DNA of 64,000 nucleotides from Pigmentiphaga humi (GTDB lineage: Bacteria; Pseudomonadota; Gammaproteobacteria; Burkholderiales; Burkholderiaceae_B), in assembly GCF_900606115.1 (NCBI RefSeq), contig NZ_UWPJ01000015.1:62001-126000 (forward strand). The letters run 5' to 3'. The notes below the pieces were generated by a model that saw nothing but the letters and a program-made list of their open reading frames with translations, had not been told where the DNA came from and searched no databases. Both the position numbers and the translations under genes were made by a program. Below are positions 44,192 through 52,821 of the stretch, piece by piece. Position 1 is the first letter of the stretch. Each line of letters begins with the position of its first letter.

Positions 44192-44270
44192 GGGCCCCCC
44201 CTATGCGCTTATGCGCGCCTCCCCCAGAGGCGAAGAGGGTGGACCGGCAAAGCCGGATCCACCCGCTTCC
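44192..44270. repeat. Dispersed hairpin repeat, copy 2
   Basis: This 79-base element starts directly after the stop at 44,191 and is the partner of 32,853-32,929. The core is CCGGCAAAGCCGG flanked by GGGTGGA and TCCACCC, giving a stem of about 12 bp; copy 1 has GCGGA and TCCGC at the same places, a compensatory change. It may also end transcription of the upstream gene. Confidence 0.7.
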
Positions 44271-44326
44271 TGGATCCGAGGCAGTGTCTGATTACACGAT
44301 TTAGCCAGCCAGCGGGAAATTGATCC

Positions 44327-45064
44327 ATGCGTCCTATTCTTATCCTGCAGACCGGCGGCCCGCCCCAGGCCGTCGGCGCCGTATACGGCGGCTTCGACCG
44401 GATGGTCGGCAGAGTCGCCAATCTGAGCCCGGCCCGGCTGGCGCGCGTGGCGGCCTACAAGGGCGAGCTGCCCGAGTCGCCGTCGGCCTACGCGGCGGCC
44501 CTGATCACCGGCTCGCGCGCCAACGTGACCGATCATGCGCCATGGAGCGAGGCCTGCGCGGGCTGGGTCCGTTCGGCCATGGACCAGGAGTTGCCGATAT
44601 TCGGCATCTGCTATGGCCATCAATTGATGAGCTATGCGCTGGGCGGCCGCATCGACTACCTGGACGACGGCCGGGAAATCGGCACGCAGCAAGTGGAACT
44701 GACCGAAACCGGCCGCCGCGATCCGCTGCTAGGCGGCATGCCGCCCCTGTTCGCCGCCCAGTTCATCCACGAACAGACGGTGGCCGAGCCTCCCGCCCAG
44801 GCAAGCGTGCTCGCCCGCAATGGCCGAGACCGGCACCAGATGCTGCGCTATGGGCAGAACGCGGTGTCGGTGCAGTTCCATCCCGAATTCACCGTGCCGG
44901 TGATGCGCGCCTATTTCGACGTGATGCAGGCCGGGCTGGCCGGCGAAGGCCTGGACGTCTGCAAGCTCCGCGCCGGCGTTGCCGAGACGCCGGTTTCGCA
45001 TGCGATCATGCGGCGTTTTTTCGAAGGCTGCGGCGCGCAGCCCGAGCCGCGGCGCACGGCCTGA
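44327..45064 (+). CDS. Class I glutamine amidotransferase-like protein
   Basis: The 245-residue product has the GATase triad: nucleophile Cys95 in FGICYGHQLMSYALGG, His185 and Glu187 in QFHPEFTVPVMRAY. It resembles the stand-alone GuaA-type amidotransferase group (YfeJ, GMP synthase glutaminase domain). The substrate that receives ammonia is unknown; some homologues hydrolyse gamma-glutamyl compounds. It is followed after 42 bases by the lytic transglycosylase gene on the same strand. Confidence 0.88.
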   Translation: MRPILILQTGGPPQAVGAVYGGFDRMVGRVANLSPARLARVAAYKGELPESPSAYAAALITGSRANVTDHAPWSEACAGWVRSAMDQELPIFGICYGHQLMSYALGGRIDYLDDGREIGTQQVELTETGRRDPLLGGMPPLFAAQFIHEQTVAEPPAQASVLARNGRDRHQMLRYGQNAVSVQFHPEFTVPVMRAYFDVMQAGLAGEGLDVCKLRAGVAETPVSHAIMRRFFEGCGAQPEPRRTA

Positions 45065-45106
45065 GCCGCCGGCGCACGACCCTTCCCACAGGAGATCTCG
45101 ACGTCC

Positions 45107-46384
45107 ATGCATGTCTTTCGCAAGTCCGTGCCGCTTTCCCTCTTAGCAGGCGCCGCGGCGCTGATGGCGGCCAGCGCCGCCCATGCCGGCGAAGCCACGC
45201 TCGATACGGCGGCCTGCCTGGCCAGGCTCAGGCCGGGCGCTCCCGCCAATGGCGTGCAGCTGGCGGAGTTCGACACGTATACCCAGGGCGCCGCGCTGCT
45301 GCCTTCCACGGTCGCTTCCGCCCAGGCGCAGCCCGAGGGCAAGGAAACCTGGTGGGACTACATCGCCAAGACGGTCGATGACGAACGCGTCGCCGCCGGG
45401 CGCGAGCTGATGGCCGGCCAGCAACAGGCCCTGGCCGAGATCGCCGCGCGCTACGAGGTCGATGGCGAGGTGATGGTGGCGATCTTCGGCATCGAGACCA
45501 ACTACGGCAGGCAATTGGGCAAGACCCGCGTGCTCGATGCCTGGCTGACGCGCGCCTGCACGGAGAACAAGCCGCTCTGGATCAAGAACGCCTATGCCTC
45601 GATCCGCCTGCTGCGCGATGGCGCGGTCGATCCCGGCACCTTCGTGGGATCCTGGAGCGGCGCCTTCGGCATGACGCAGTTCATCCCGACCTCGTTCTAC
45701 GAACTGGCCGCCGACGGCGACGGCGACGGCCGCATCGATCTGTACGGATCCCTGCCCGATGCGCTGGCCTCGACCGCCAGCCATTTGCGCAAGCGGCGCG
45801 CGCGCTGGACCCGGGGCACGCTGCCGGTGGTCGAGGTGCAAGTGCCGGCGGCGCTCGCGGCTTCCCTGCCGCCGTTGGACGAGTATGCCGGCAGCGAACG
45901 CCGCACCCTGGCCGACTGGGAGGCGCGCGGCGTCAAGCGCGCCGGCAGCGGCGCGCCGCTGGCGGGGACCGGCTCCCCCGGCATGCCGGCCTACCTGTTC
46001 GCGCCGACCGGCGCGCGCGGCCCGGTCTTCCTGGCCACGGGCAATTTCGACGCCATTCTGAGCTACAACAGCTCGCGCAAATACGCCTTGGCGGTCAGCC
46101 TGCTGATCGACCGGCTGCGCGGCGAGCCGGGATTGGCCACGCCCTGGCCGACCGACGACCCGGGCCTGTCGCGCGCCGAGGTGCGCGAGCTGCAGGCGCT
46201 GTTGCTGGCGCGCGGCTACGACATCGGCACGCCGGACGGCATCCCGGGCGGCAAGACCCGCGCGGCCGTGGCCAGCGAGCAGCAGCGCGCGGGCCTGGCC
46301 ACGGACGGCAGGGTGGGCCGGCGGATGCTGGAGCTGCTGCGCCAGGATCCCGTCCCCAGGCACGATGCCGGGCAGGGAGGCTAG
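45107..46384 (+). CDS. MltB-family lytic murein transglycosylase with PG-binding domain
   Basis: The 425-residue product has a Sec signal peptide (about 1-27, ending AHAG), an SLT-2/MltB domain with the catalytic Glu130 (AIFGIETNYGRQLG), GSWSGAFGMTQFIPTSFYEL and the calcium-loop-like DGDGDGRIDLYG, then FDAILSYNSSRKYALAV and a C-terminal PG_binding_1 domain (about 350-415). It cleaves murein glycan strands in the periplasm to anhydromuropeptides. No lipobox Cys is seen, so it is soluble, like MltB-type paralogues with a PG-binding tail. An AGGAG site precedes the ATG. Confidence 0.92.
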   Translation: MHVFRKSVPLSLLAGAAALMAASAAHAGEATLDTAACLARLRPGAPANGVQLAEFDTYTQGAALLPSTVASAQAQPEGKETWWDYIAKTVDDERVAAGRELMAGQQQALAEIAARYEVDGEVMVAIFGIETNYGRQLGKTRVLDAWLTRACTENKPLWIKNAYASIRLLRDGAVDPGTFVGSWSGAFGMTQFIPTSFYELAADGDGDGRIDLYGSLPDALASTASHLRKRRARWTRGTLPVVEVQVPAALAASLPPLDEYAGSERRTLADWEARGVKRAGSGAPLAGTGSPGMPAYLFAPTGARGPVFLATGNFDAILSYNSSRKYALAVSLLIDRLRGEPGLATPWPTDDPGLSRAEVRELQALLLARGYDIGTPDGIPGGKTRAAVASEQQRAGLATDGRVGRRMLELLRQDPVPRHDAGQGG

Positions 46385-46386
46385 CC

Positions 46387-47100
46387 GTGCGTCCGGGCAT
46401 TCTGGCGGTGGACATCGGCGGCAGCGGGCTGAAGGCGGCGATCATCGACGACGACGGACAGATGCGCGGCCAGCGGCTGCGCGTAGCCACGCCTCAGCCG
46501 TGCCCGCCCGGCGTGCTGCTGGACGAGGTGGCCGGAATGGCGGCCAGCCTCGAAGGCTACGATCGCATCTCGATCGGTTTTCCCGGCGTAATCCGGTGCC
46601 AGCGCGTGCTCACGGCGGCCAACCTGGGCTCGGAGGCCTGGCTGGGGTTTCCGCTCGCGCAGGCGCTGGCCGAGCGGCTGAACCGCCCCGCGCGCATGGC
46701 CAACGATGCCGACATGCAGGGCTATGGGCTGGTCCGGGGCGAAGGGCTGGAGTTCGTGATGACGCTGGGCACGGGAGTGGGCACGGCCTTGTTCAGGAAC
46801 GGCGAGCTGATGCCGCACCTCGAGCTCGCCCATCATCCGATGGACGGCATCCGCACCTATGAAGAAGCCCTGGGAGAGGCGGCGCTGGAAAAAGCGGGAC
46901 GCAAGCGCTGGAATCGCCGCCTGCGCAAGGCGCTGGCGCTGGTCGATGGCTTGCTCACGCCCGACTGGATCTACCTGGGCGGCGGCAATGCCAGGATGGT
47001 CGATGCGGCGCTGCCGCCGCACGTGCGCCTGGGATCCAACGAGGCCGGCCTGAAGGGCGGCGCGGCGCTGTGGCGCAACTGGAACGAGCGGTGCGCCTGA
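46387..47100 (+). CDS. ROK-family kinase, polyphosphate glucokinase-like
   Basis: The 237-residue product starts at GTG two bases after the transglycosylase stop and reads RPGILAVDIGGSGLKAAI (phosphate loop), RISIGFPGVI, MANDADMQGYG and VMTLGTGVGTALFRNG, all ROK-family motifs. LELAHHPM resembles the PpgK-like HLELG segment, and the short length fits polyphosphate/ATP glucokinases. The usual zinc Cys cluster of ROK repressors is absent. It may phosphorylate glucose. Cotranscription with the lytic transglycosylase is likely but no functional link is obvious. Confidence 0.8.
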   Translation: MRPGILAVDIGGSGLKAAIIDDDGQMRGQRLRVATPQPCPPGVLLDEVAGMAASLEGYDRISIGFPGVIRCQRVLTAANLGSEAWLGFPLAQALAERLNRPARMANDADMQGYGLVRGEGLEFVMTLGTGVGTALFRNGELMPHLELAHHPMDGIRTYEEALGEAALEKAGRKRWNRRLRKALALVDGLLTPDWIYLGGGNARMVDAALPPHVRLGSNEAGLKGGAALWRNWNERCA

Positions 47101-47103
47101 AGC

Positions 47104-47123
47104 GCCTGCCGGCGCGAGCAGGC
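47104..47123. terminator. Hairpin between convergent ROK kinase and thioredoxin-like genes
   Basis: GCCTGC and GCAGGC pair over 6 bp around an 8-base loop, just after the kinase stop. There is no T-run, so the terminator call is weak. Confidence 0.3.
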
Positions 47124-47143
47124 CGTGCCCGTGCCGCGGCGGT

Positions 47144-47479
47144 TCAGGGCAGTTCGGCGGGATAGCCGTCGAGCGCGAGGGCCATCTGCCTGCGGATGTC
47201 CCACCCTGCCAGTTCGGCGTTCACCGCGCCGTAGAACACGCCATCGCGCACCACGAACAGCGCCGGCAGGTGGAACACCTCGTAGCGTTCGACCAGCCCC
47301 TGGTTGCGGCCCGCGTCGATCCAGCAAAGCCGTTCGGCCGGCAGGTTCATGTCCGGCAGGTGCGAACGCGCCAGCCGGCAGTTGCCGCAGGTGTCGCTGG
47401 TAAAAACCAGCAGCGAGGTGCCGCGCGCATCGAGCAGGAAACGATCGGCGGTGCCGTCGTCGAGTTCTATCTGTTCCAT
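47144..47479 (-). CDS. Thioredoxin-like protein (CGNC motif)
   Basis: The 111-residue product has a thioredoxin fold with SDTCGNCRLARSHLPDM (Cys31 and Cys34) and the cis-Pro in VFHLPALFVV. No signal peptide is present, so it is cytoplasmic. The CGNC active site is unlike the CGPC of housekeeping thioredoxin; a dedicated redox partner is probable. It is convergent with the ROK kinase gene and ends 43 bases from it, with a hairpin between. Confidence 0.85.
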   Translation of the reverse strand: MEQIELDDGTADRFLLDARGTSLLVFTSDTCGNCRLARSHLPDMNLPAERLCWIDAGRNQGLVERYEVFHLPALFVVRDGVFYGAVNAELAGWDIRRQMALALDGYPAELP

Positions 47480-47539
47480 GGTTCCGCAATCGGTGGGTAG
47501 CCGGGCATTGTCGCATCCCGCACGCCTGATGGCCTGGCG

Positions 47540-48961
47540 CTATTCCCAGCCGCCGCCCAAAGCCAGGAACAGCGCGGCCTGGTCCGCCGCCAACTGGCCC
47601 TGGGCGGTGCCCAGCGCGCTTTCCGAGCCGGCCAGCGTGCGCTCGGCATCGAGCACCGTCAGGAAGTCGGTGCGCCCGGCCTGGTACAGGGTGCGCGCCT
47701 GCCTCGCGGCGGTGCGATGCTGGTCGCGCGCGGCGGCAAGCGCCTGGGCGCGGTCCAGGTCGCGGGCGTAGACGGTCAATGCGCTGGACGTTTCGCGCAG
47801 CGCGCCCAGGACGGCGGCGTCGAAGCGTGCCAGCGCCGCCTTGCTGCCGGCTTCGGCCTGGGCGATGTGGCTGCGCGCCACGCCGGTATTGGGCAGGCTC
47901 CACGAGATCAGCGGACCGATGCTCCAGCGGAAAGTATTGGCCTGGCCGAATTGCGAAGCGGCGCCGGTATAGCCTGCGGAGGCGCCCAGGGTGATGCTGG
48001 GATAGAGTTCGGCCGTCGCCACGCCGATGCGGGCCGTCGCCGCGGCCAGCGCGCGTTCGGCCTGGCGGACGTCGGGCCGGCGGCGCAACAGCGCCGCGCC
48101 GTCGCCGACCGGCACGGGGTCGCGCAGCGTGGGCGGGGCATGGCAGTCCGCCAGGGAGGCGGGCAGCGTGCCCGGCACCTTGCCGGTCAGGACGGCCAGG
48201 CGGTAGAGCGCCGTGGTGCGCTGGGCCTCCAGCGGCGGGACCGCGGCGCGCAGCGATTCCAGCTGGCCGCGCGCCCGGCTCACGTCGAGCTCGGTGCCGC
48301 GCCCCAGGCCGGCGCGTTGGCTGGTAAGACGGACGAACTCGTCCTGCAAGCCGATCGAGCGCTGCGCCACGTCCAATTGCCGGCCGGCCGAACACAGGTC
48401 CGCGTAGGCGCGGACGGTGCCGGCGGCGACCGTGACCCGGGCCAGGTCGTAGGCGGAGCGGGCCGCCTCGGCATCGGCCTGGGCGGCCTCGATGGCGCGC
48501 GAAATCCGGCCCACGACGTCCACCTGGTAGGAGATGGCGATGCCGGTGTCGTAGCTGCCCGTATCCGGCAGCACGTAGGGCACGCCCTTGGCCGCGCCCG
48601 CCGCCCGTCCGTAGGCCGGCGAGGCGTTGAGCGCGGCAGCGGGCCGGCGCGCGCCTGCGGCTTCGTCGACGACCGCCGCGGCGCGTTCCAGATTGGCGGC
48701 GGCAACGCGCAGGTCGGCATTGGCGGCGAAAGCCTCGGCGACGAGCCCGTCCAGCGTGGCGTCGTCATAGAGCCGCCACCAGTGCGGCGGCAGAGGCGCG
48801 ACCTGGGCGGCACCGGTTTCGACGCCGGCCAGCGGGCCGTTGGCGGCCTCCAGCCTGACGGCGGCCCGCGCGGGCACGGCGTAGTCCGGACCGACCGTCG
48901 TGCAGGCCGCGCCCGCCGCCAGCAGGGCGGCCGCGCAAGCGCGCAGAATCAGGAGTCTCAT
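47540..48961 (-). CDS. NodT-family outer-membrane efflux lipoprotein
   Basis: The 473-residue product has a lipoprotein signal (LLAAGAAC, Cys20), then TTVGPDYAVP and HWWRLYDDATLDGLVAEA, the standard start of RND-type outer-membrane factors (NodT/OprM). Two TolC-type repeats follow, the second with RRRPDVRQAERALAAAT and YPSITLGASAGY. It forms a trimeric channel with the membrane fusion protein encoded 4 bases upstream. It is the last gene of the marR-fusC-DUF1656-MFP-nodT efflux operon. Confidence 0.93.
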   Translation of the reverse strand: MRLLILRACAAALLAAGAACTTVGPDYAVPARAAVRLEAANGPLAGVETGAAQVAPLPPHWWRLYDDATLDGLVAEAFAANADLRVAAANLERAAAVVDEAAGARRPAAALNASPAYGRAAGAAKGVPYVLPDTGSYDTGIAISYQVDVVGRISRAIEAAQADAEAARSAYDLARVTVAAGTVRAYADLCSAGRQLDVAQRSIGLQDEFVRLTSQRAGLGRGTELDVSRARGQLESLRAAVPPLEAQRTTALYRLAVLTGKVPGTLPASLADCHAPPTLRDPVPVGDGAALLRRRPDVRQAERALAAATARIGVATAELYPSITLGASAGYTGAASQFGQANTFRWSIGPLISWSLPNTGVARSHIAQAEAGSKAALARFDAAVLGALRETSSALTVYARDLDRAQALAAARDQHRTAARQARTLYQAGRTDFLTVLDAERTLAGSESALGTAQGQLAADQAALFLALGGGWE

Positions 48962-48965
48962 GGCC

Positions 48966-49862
48966 TCATCCTGCCGAGTGGGCCGTGGCGGCGCGTTCGT
49001 GGACTTCGACCGTGGCGGTCTGGCCGGCAACCAGCCGGACCGATGCCGGCACCCGGTCGATCGCCACGCGCACCGGTATCCGCTGCGCCAGTCGTACCCA
49101 GTTGAACGTGGGGTTCACATTGGGCAGCAGGTTGGTGGCCGTGCTGCGGTCGCGGTCGGCGATGCCTTCCGAGAAACTGTCGACGTGGCCTTCGAGCGGC
49201 GTGCCCACGCCCATCAGCGAGACGGTGACCGGATCGCCCACCTGGATGCGCGGCAGCTTGTTCTCTTCGAAATAGCCTTCCACGTAGAACGAATCGCGAT
49301 CGACCACGGCCATGACCGCGTGCCCCGCGCTGACGTAGCCGCCCGCGCGCAGGTCGAGATTGGTGACGTAGCCGTTGACCGGCGAGACCACCGTGCTGCG
49401 CGCGAGATTGAGCCTGGCCAGGTCCAGGCCGACCTGTGCCTGGGCCAGCGCGGCGCGCAATTGCTCGCGGCGCGACAGCGATTGTTCGCTGGCTTCCCTG
49501 GAGACCAGGGAGCCCAGTTCGCCGTTGCGCTCGACCTCGCGGCCGGCTTGGGCGAGCGCCGCGCGCTGGGCGAGCAGGGCGGCCTCGGCCTGGCGCAGCG
49601 CCAGCTCGTAGCGCGCCTTGTCGATCTGGAACAGCACCTGGCCGGCCTGCACGGCCTGGTTGTCGCGCACCATGACCTGGGTGACCTGGCCGGTTACGTC
49701 GGGCGCGACCTGGACGACGTAGGCTTTGACGCGGCCGTCGCGCGTCCAGGGGCGGACTTCATAGTGCTGCCACAGCGCCCGTCCCGCCGCGGCGGCGATC
49801 GCCAGGACCAGCATGGTCAGCGCAAAACGGCCCAGGGCGGGCAGGGAGACTTTCTTGTTCAC
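48966..49862 (-). CDS. HlyD-family membrane fusion protein (AaeA-like)
   Basis: The 298-residue product has one N-terminal membrane helix (about 10-30), the lipoyl/barrel-sandwich halves (AYVVQVAPDVTGQVTQVMVRD and VSPVNGYVTNLDL), a short helical hairpin and the beta-barrel ending before RVPASVRLVAGQTATVEV. Its size fits AaeA/EmrA-type periplasmic adaptors. It would link the FUSC pump to the NodT channel. It lies one base after the DUF1656 gene and 4 bases before the nodT gene. Confidence 0.93.
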   Translation of the reverse strand: MNKKVSLPALGRFALTMLVLAIAAAAGRALWQHYEVRPWTRDGRVKAYVVQVAPDVTGQVTQVMVRDNQAVQAGQVLFQIDKARYELALRQAEAALLAQRAALAQAGREVERNGELGSLVSREASEQSLSRREQLRAALAQAQVGLDLARLNLARSTVVSPVNGYVTNLDLRAGGYVSAGHAVMAVVDRDSFYVEGYFEENKLPRIQVGDPVTVSLMGVGTPLEGHVDSFSEGIADRDRSTATNLLPNVNPTFNWVRLAQRIPVRVAIDRVPASVRLVAGQTATVEVHERAATAHSAG

Positions 49863-49863
49863 G

Positions 49864-50070
49864 TTAAGACTCTGAGGTAAGCAGGAACGACAGCGCGGCC
49901 AGGACGATGACGAACAGGCAGGCGTCGAACAGGGGCGGGTGCCAGACCCGGCGATAGACGCCGGTGCGGGCCAGCAGGCCGCCGATCAGCCGGGACACGG
50001 GAATGGCAAGCAGTGTCAGGAGCAGCAGCGCCGGGACGTACAAGCCGAAGATATTGATTTCACCGAACAT
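49864..50070 (-). CDS. DUF1656 small membrane protein (AaeX-like)
   Basis: The 68-residue product begins MFGEINIFGLYVPALLLLTL, with two membrane helices, as in DUF1656/AaeX proteins that accompany FUSC-type efflux genes. The role is unknown; it may help assemble the pump. Its ATG lies inside the last codons of the FUSC gene (11-base overlap) and its stop is one base before the membrane fusion protein start region. Confidence 0.88.
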   Translation of the reverse strand: MFGEINIFGLYVPALLLLTLLAIPVSRLIGGLLARTGVYRRVWHPPLFDACLFVIVLAALSFLLTSES

Positions 50071-52114
50071 GCGGGTTCTCTGCCTGGACAGGCGCCGGCT
50101 GGTAGTCGTCGGCGCCGGGATGGAGGTCGCGGCGCAGTCCGCCCAGGGCGGCCAGCGCATCGCGCTGCTCGCAGGAGGGCGGCAGTGCGCACAGCGTGCG
50201 CAGCAGCGCGTCGCCTTGCTGCAACAGGGCCGGAGACGGGGGCTGCCCGGCCTGCTGGCGGGCGTCGAAAAAACCGGCCAGCGCACGCAGCAGCGGCCGC
50301 GGGGAAACGCCTTGCCGTTCCAGCTCGGGCATCACGCGCAGCAACTGCGTGAGGTTCAAACCCACCCGCAGATCCCGCAGCGCATCAACGCCTTGCAGCG
50401 CCGCGGTGCCGCGGGCCGCCGCGATGCGCGGCGCGAGCAGCGCCAGCCGGTCGAGCATGCGTGCGGAGATTTCGGTCACCGTCGTGGCGCGCACCGACTC
50501 GGCCCGGCACAGCTGCGCCAGTTCTTTCCAGTTCGCGCGCAGCAGGCGCAGCGCGCTGTGCTCGGCGCTGATGGTGCGGAACAGGCGCGTGCATACCGCC
50601 GCCACGACAATGCCCGCCACCTGGGCGAGCATGCCGTTGACGAAGCTCGCCAGATCGGCTGTCTGGGTGTCGTGCAGGCTCAGCGCCCCGGCCACGCCGA
50701 ACAGGAAAGCCATGGCGGGCCCCGTGGTGGCGGGGCGGGCGACCAGGATGCCGAGCAGCAGGAACAGCGGCGCGGTTGTCAATACCAGCATTTCGAAACT
50801 GTGGACCGCCGGCAGCACGACCAGCAGGTAGACGGCCGAACAGGGGATGGACCAGAGCGTGAACTTCAGGAACATCCGGATCGCCGGCACCGGGTTGTCC
50901 AGGGTGGCGAACAGACAGCAGAAGATCGCGGCCATCAATGCCGCGCCGTAGCCCGCCGGCCAAGCCGTCCAGATCCAGAACAGGCTGCAGGCCATGATGG
51001 CGACGGCCGCAGCGAACGCCGACAGCAGGGCCAAGCCGCGATCGGTATGCAGCGCGCGCGGCGAGGTGCCGGGGCGCTCGCGTATCGAATCGGAGTCCGC
51101 GTCGTGCAGGCCGGTCTCGATGTGCATGCGCAAGGCGTGCGAATCCGCATAAATGCCGATCAGCGCCTTCAGGCGCGATCCCAGGCTGATTTCCAGGATG
51201 TCGCGCCAGCCGGCGGACGGCGTGGCGGCAGGAATGGCCTGCTCGATTTCATGCAGCAGCTCGGCCGAGCGCGCCGGATCCGGGCGATCCGTGCCGTGCG
51301 CCCAGTCGGCGATCCCGTGCATGGCCTCCTGCCAGCGTCGCGGCACGCCCGCGGCGCTGGCGCCAAGCACGGCCAGCCTGTCTTCGATCGCCGACAGCAG
51401 CGGCAGCACGAGCGCCAGCCTGTCCTGCACGGCGTGCATGGCGTTGGAGGTCCAGCGCAGGCGCGAGGTATCGAAAGGCAAGTGCGTGGCCATCAACCTC
51501 AGGTCGGTGATGTCCGCGGCGAGTTTGCGCCTGTCCTGCTGCCCGACGTCGGACTTGCCGCCCAGCGTGTCGGTCATCCAGCGTTCGGCATCGCCGAACG
51601 CGCGCCGTATCCGGTCCAGCAAGACAGGGCCGATGCCCTGCGGCAGGATCAGGCTGTGGACCGCCGTTGCGCAGACGATGCCCAGCAGGATTTCCTCTAC
51701 CCGCGAGAGGGAAATGTCGAAGATCTGTTCCGGCTGCGCGACGGTGGAAAAGCCGATCAGCGCGGCGGTGTAGCCCGCCAGCATGAACAGGTAGGAACGC
51801 GGCGTGCGATCCAGCAGCGAAATGAACAGGCACAGTCCCACCCAGAGGGCGAAAGCCAGCGAAAGCAATTCGGGCACGTTGACCAGCAGCGGCACGGCGG
51901 CGAGCGCCATGGCCGAGCCGAGGGTCGTGCCGGCGATGCGGTAGGCGGCCTTGGACCGCACGGCGCCGGAAAGCGGGCTGGCGACCACGTAGGCGGTCAT
52001 CATGGCCCAGAAAGGGCGGGACAGCCCGATACGCATCGACAAGTAGAGCGCCAGCATCGCGGCGGCATAGCTTTTCAGCGAAAAGAGCGCCTCGGAAGAA
52101 CTGGGAAACTTCAT
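50060..52114 (-). CDS. FUSC-family inner-membrane transporter (AaeB-like)
   Basis: The 684-residue product has two membrane bundles, one at the N-terminus (from KSYAAAMLALYLSMRIG) and one in the second half (from LALLSAFAAAVAIMACSLFW), with cytoplasmic helical regions after each, the FUSC/AaeB layout. RPFWAMMTAYVVASPLSGAVRSKAAYR is the family hallmark. It exports aromatic acids or similar compounds together with the adaptor and the NodT channel. Its ATG overlaps the marR stop by four bases, so the repressor and pump are coupled. Confidence 0.93.
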   Translation of the reverse strand: MKFPSSSEALFSLKSYAAAMLALYLSMRIGLSRPFWAMMTAYVVASPLSGAVRSKAAYRIAGTTLGSAMALAAVPLLVNVPELLSLAFALWVGLCLFISLLDRTPRSYLFMLAGYTAALIGFSTVAQPEQIFDISLSRVEEILLGIVCATAVHSLILPQGIGPVLLDRIRRAFGDAERWMTDTLGGKSDVGQQDRRKLAADITDLRLMATHLPFDTSRLRWTSNAMHAVQDRLALVLPLLSAIEDRLAVLGASAAGVPRRWQEAMHGIADWAHGTDRPDPARSAELLHEIEQAIPAATPSAGWRDILEISLGSRLKALIGIYADSHALRMHIETGLHDADSDSIRERPGTSPRALHTDRGLALLSAFAAAVAIMACSLFWIWTAWPAGYGAALMAAIFCCLFATLDNPVPAIRMFLKFTLWSIPCSAVYLLVVLPAVHSFEMLVLTTAPLFLLLGILVARPATTGPAMAFLFGVAGALSLHDTQTADLASFVNGMLAQVAGIVVAAVCTRLFRTISAEHSALRLLRANWKELAQLCRAESVRATTVTEISARMLDRLALLAPRIAAARGTAALQGVDALRDLRVGLNLTQLLRVMPELERQGVSPRPLLRALAGFFDARQQAGQPPSPALLQQGDALLRTLCALPPSCEQRDALAALGGLRRDLHPGADDYQPAPVQAENPHVR

Positions 52115-52572
52115 GGCGAGCCGGGCTCGGCCTCCCGCCTGGCGATCGTGCCCTGCAGCCCTTCGAGGACGCGCAGGCAGGTATGGATGTCGGTCCGATC
52201 CACGTCGGCGAACAATTCGCGCCGGAAAGGAATCAGGGCAGCCTCGATCCGGTCGACGCATTCGCGGCCGGCGGCCGTGAGATGGAGGGACTTGGCGCGC
52301 CGGTCGGTCGCGTCTTCGCGGCGCTCGACCAGGCCCAGTTCGACCACGCGGTCGATCACTCTGACGACCGACGAAGGCTCGATGCCCAGCGCATCGGCGA
52401 TGGCGCCGGGCCGGGCGCCGTCGCCCAGGCGGCCGATCATGACCACGGGCCAGGCCGTGGCTTGCGACAACCCGAAGTCGGCCGCCAGTTTGTCCGCCGC
52501 CGATTTGTAGGTGCGTGCCGTGCGCCCCAGCGCCATCGTCAGGCGAGTGAGAGTTTCGTCGAATTTGTCCAT
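52111..52572 (-). CDS. MarR-family transcriptional regulator
   Basis: The 153-residue product has a winged helix with RPGAIADALGIEPSSVVRVIDRVVELGLVERREDATDRRAKSL-type elements (DNA-contacting DRR at the wing). It probably represses the efflux operon in which it is the first gene, with release by an aromatic ligand. The ATG at 52,572 has no ribosome site; a promoter TTTACA-18-TAATAT ends 5 bases before it, so the mRNA may be leaderless. A near-palindrome (52,577-52,597) covers this promoter. A Met five codons upstream is an alternative. Confidence 0.9.
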   Translation of the reverse strand: MDKFDETLTRLTMALGRTARTYKSAADKLAADFGLSQATAWPVVMIGRLGDGARPGAIADALGIEPSSVVRVIDRVVELGLVERREDATDRRAKSLHLTAAGRECVDRIEAALIPFRRELFADVDRTDIHTCLRVLEGLQGTIARREAEPGSP

Positions 52573-52576
52573 ATAA

Positions 52577-52597
52577 AATATTAGCATACTAAATATT
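52577..52597. promoter_or_regulatory. MarR operator and core promoter of the efflux operon
   Basis: AATATTAG and CTAAATATT form a near-perfect inverted repeat around CATA. On the minus strand it overlaps the -10 (TAATAT); with TTTACA 18 bases upstream this is the best promoter seen in the window. Binding here by MarR would block transcription directly. Confidence 0.6.
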
Positions 52598-52821
52598 TTC
52601 TTGTAAACAATATGAGCCATGCAGCGACGACGGGAGGCGGTTTGGAATTCGGGCGTCCCGCCCCTTGGTAACAAGCGGTCGCGGAGGCTGCGCGCTGCCC
52701 ACGCGGCCACGCACGCGCTGTACCGAACGTTTACATCTGCAACCCACGGCCACTTCGCGGCCGGCCGCCCTGACTACACTGAACGCGTGACCAAGCCAGC
52801 AACCACCATCGGGAGCCAAGC

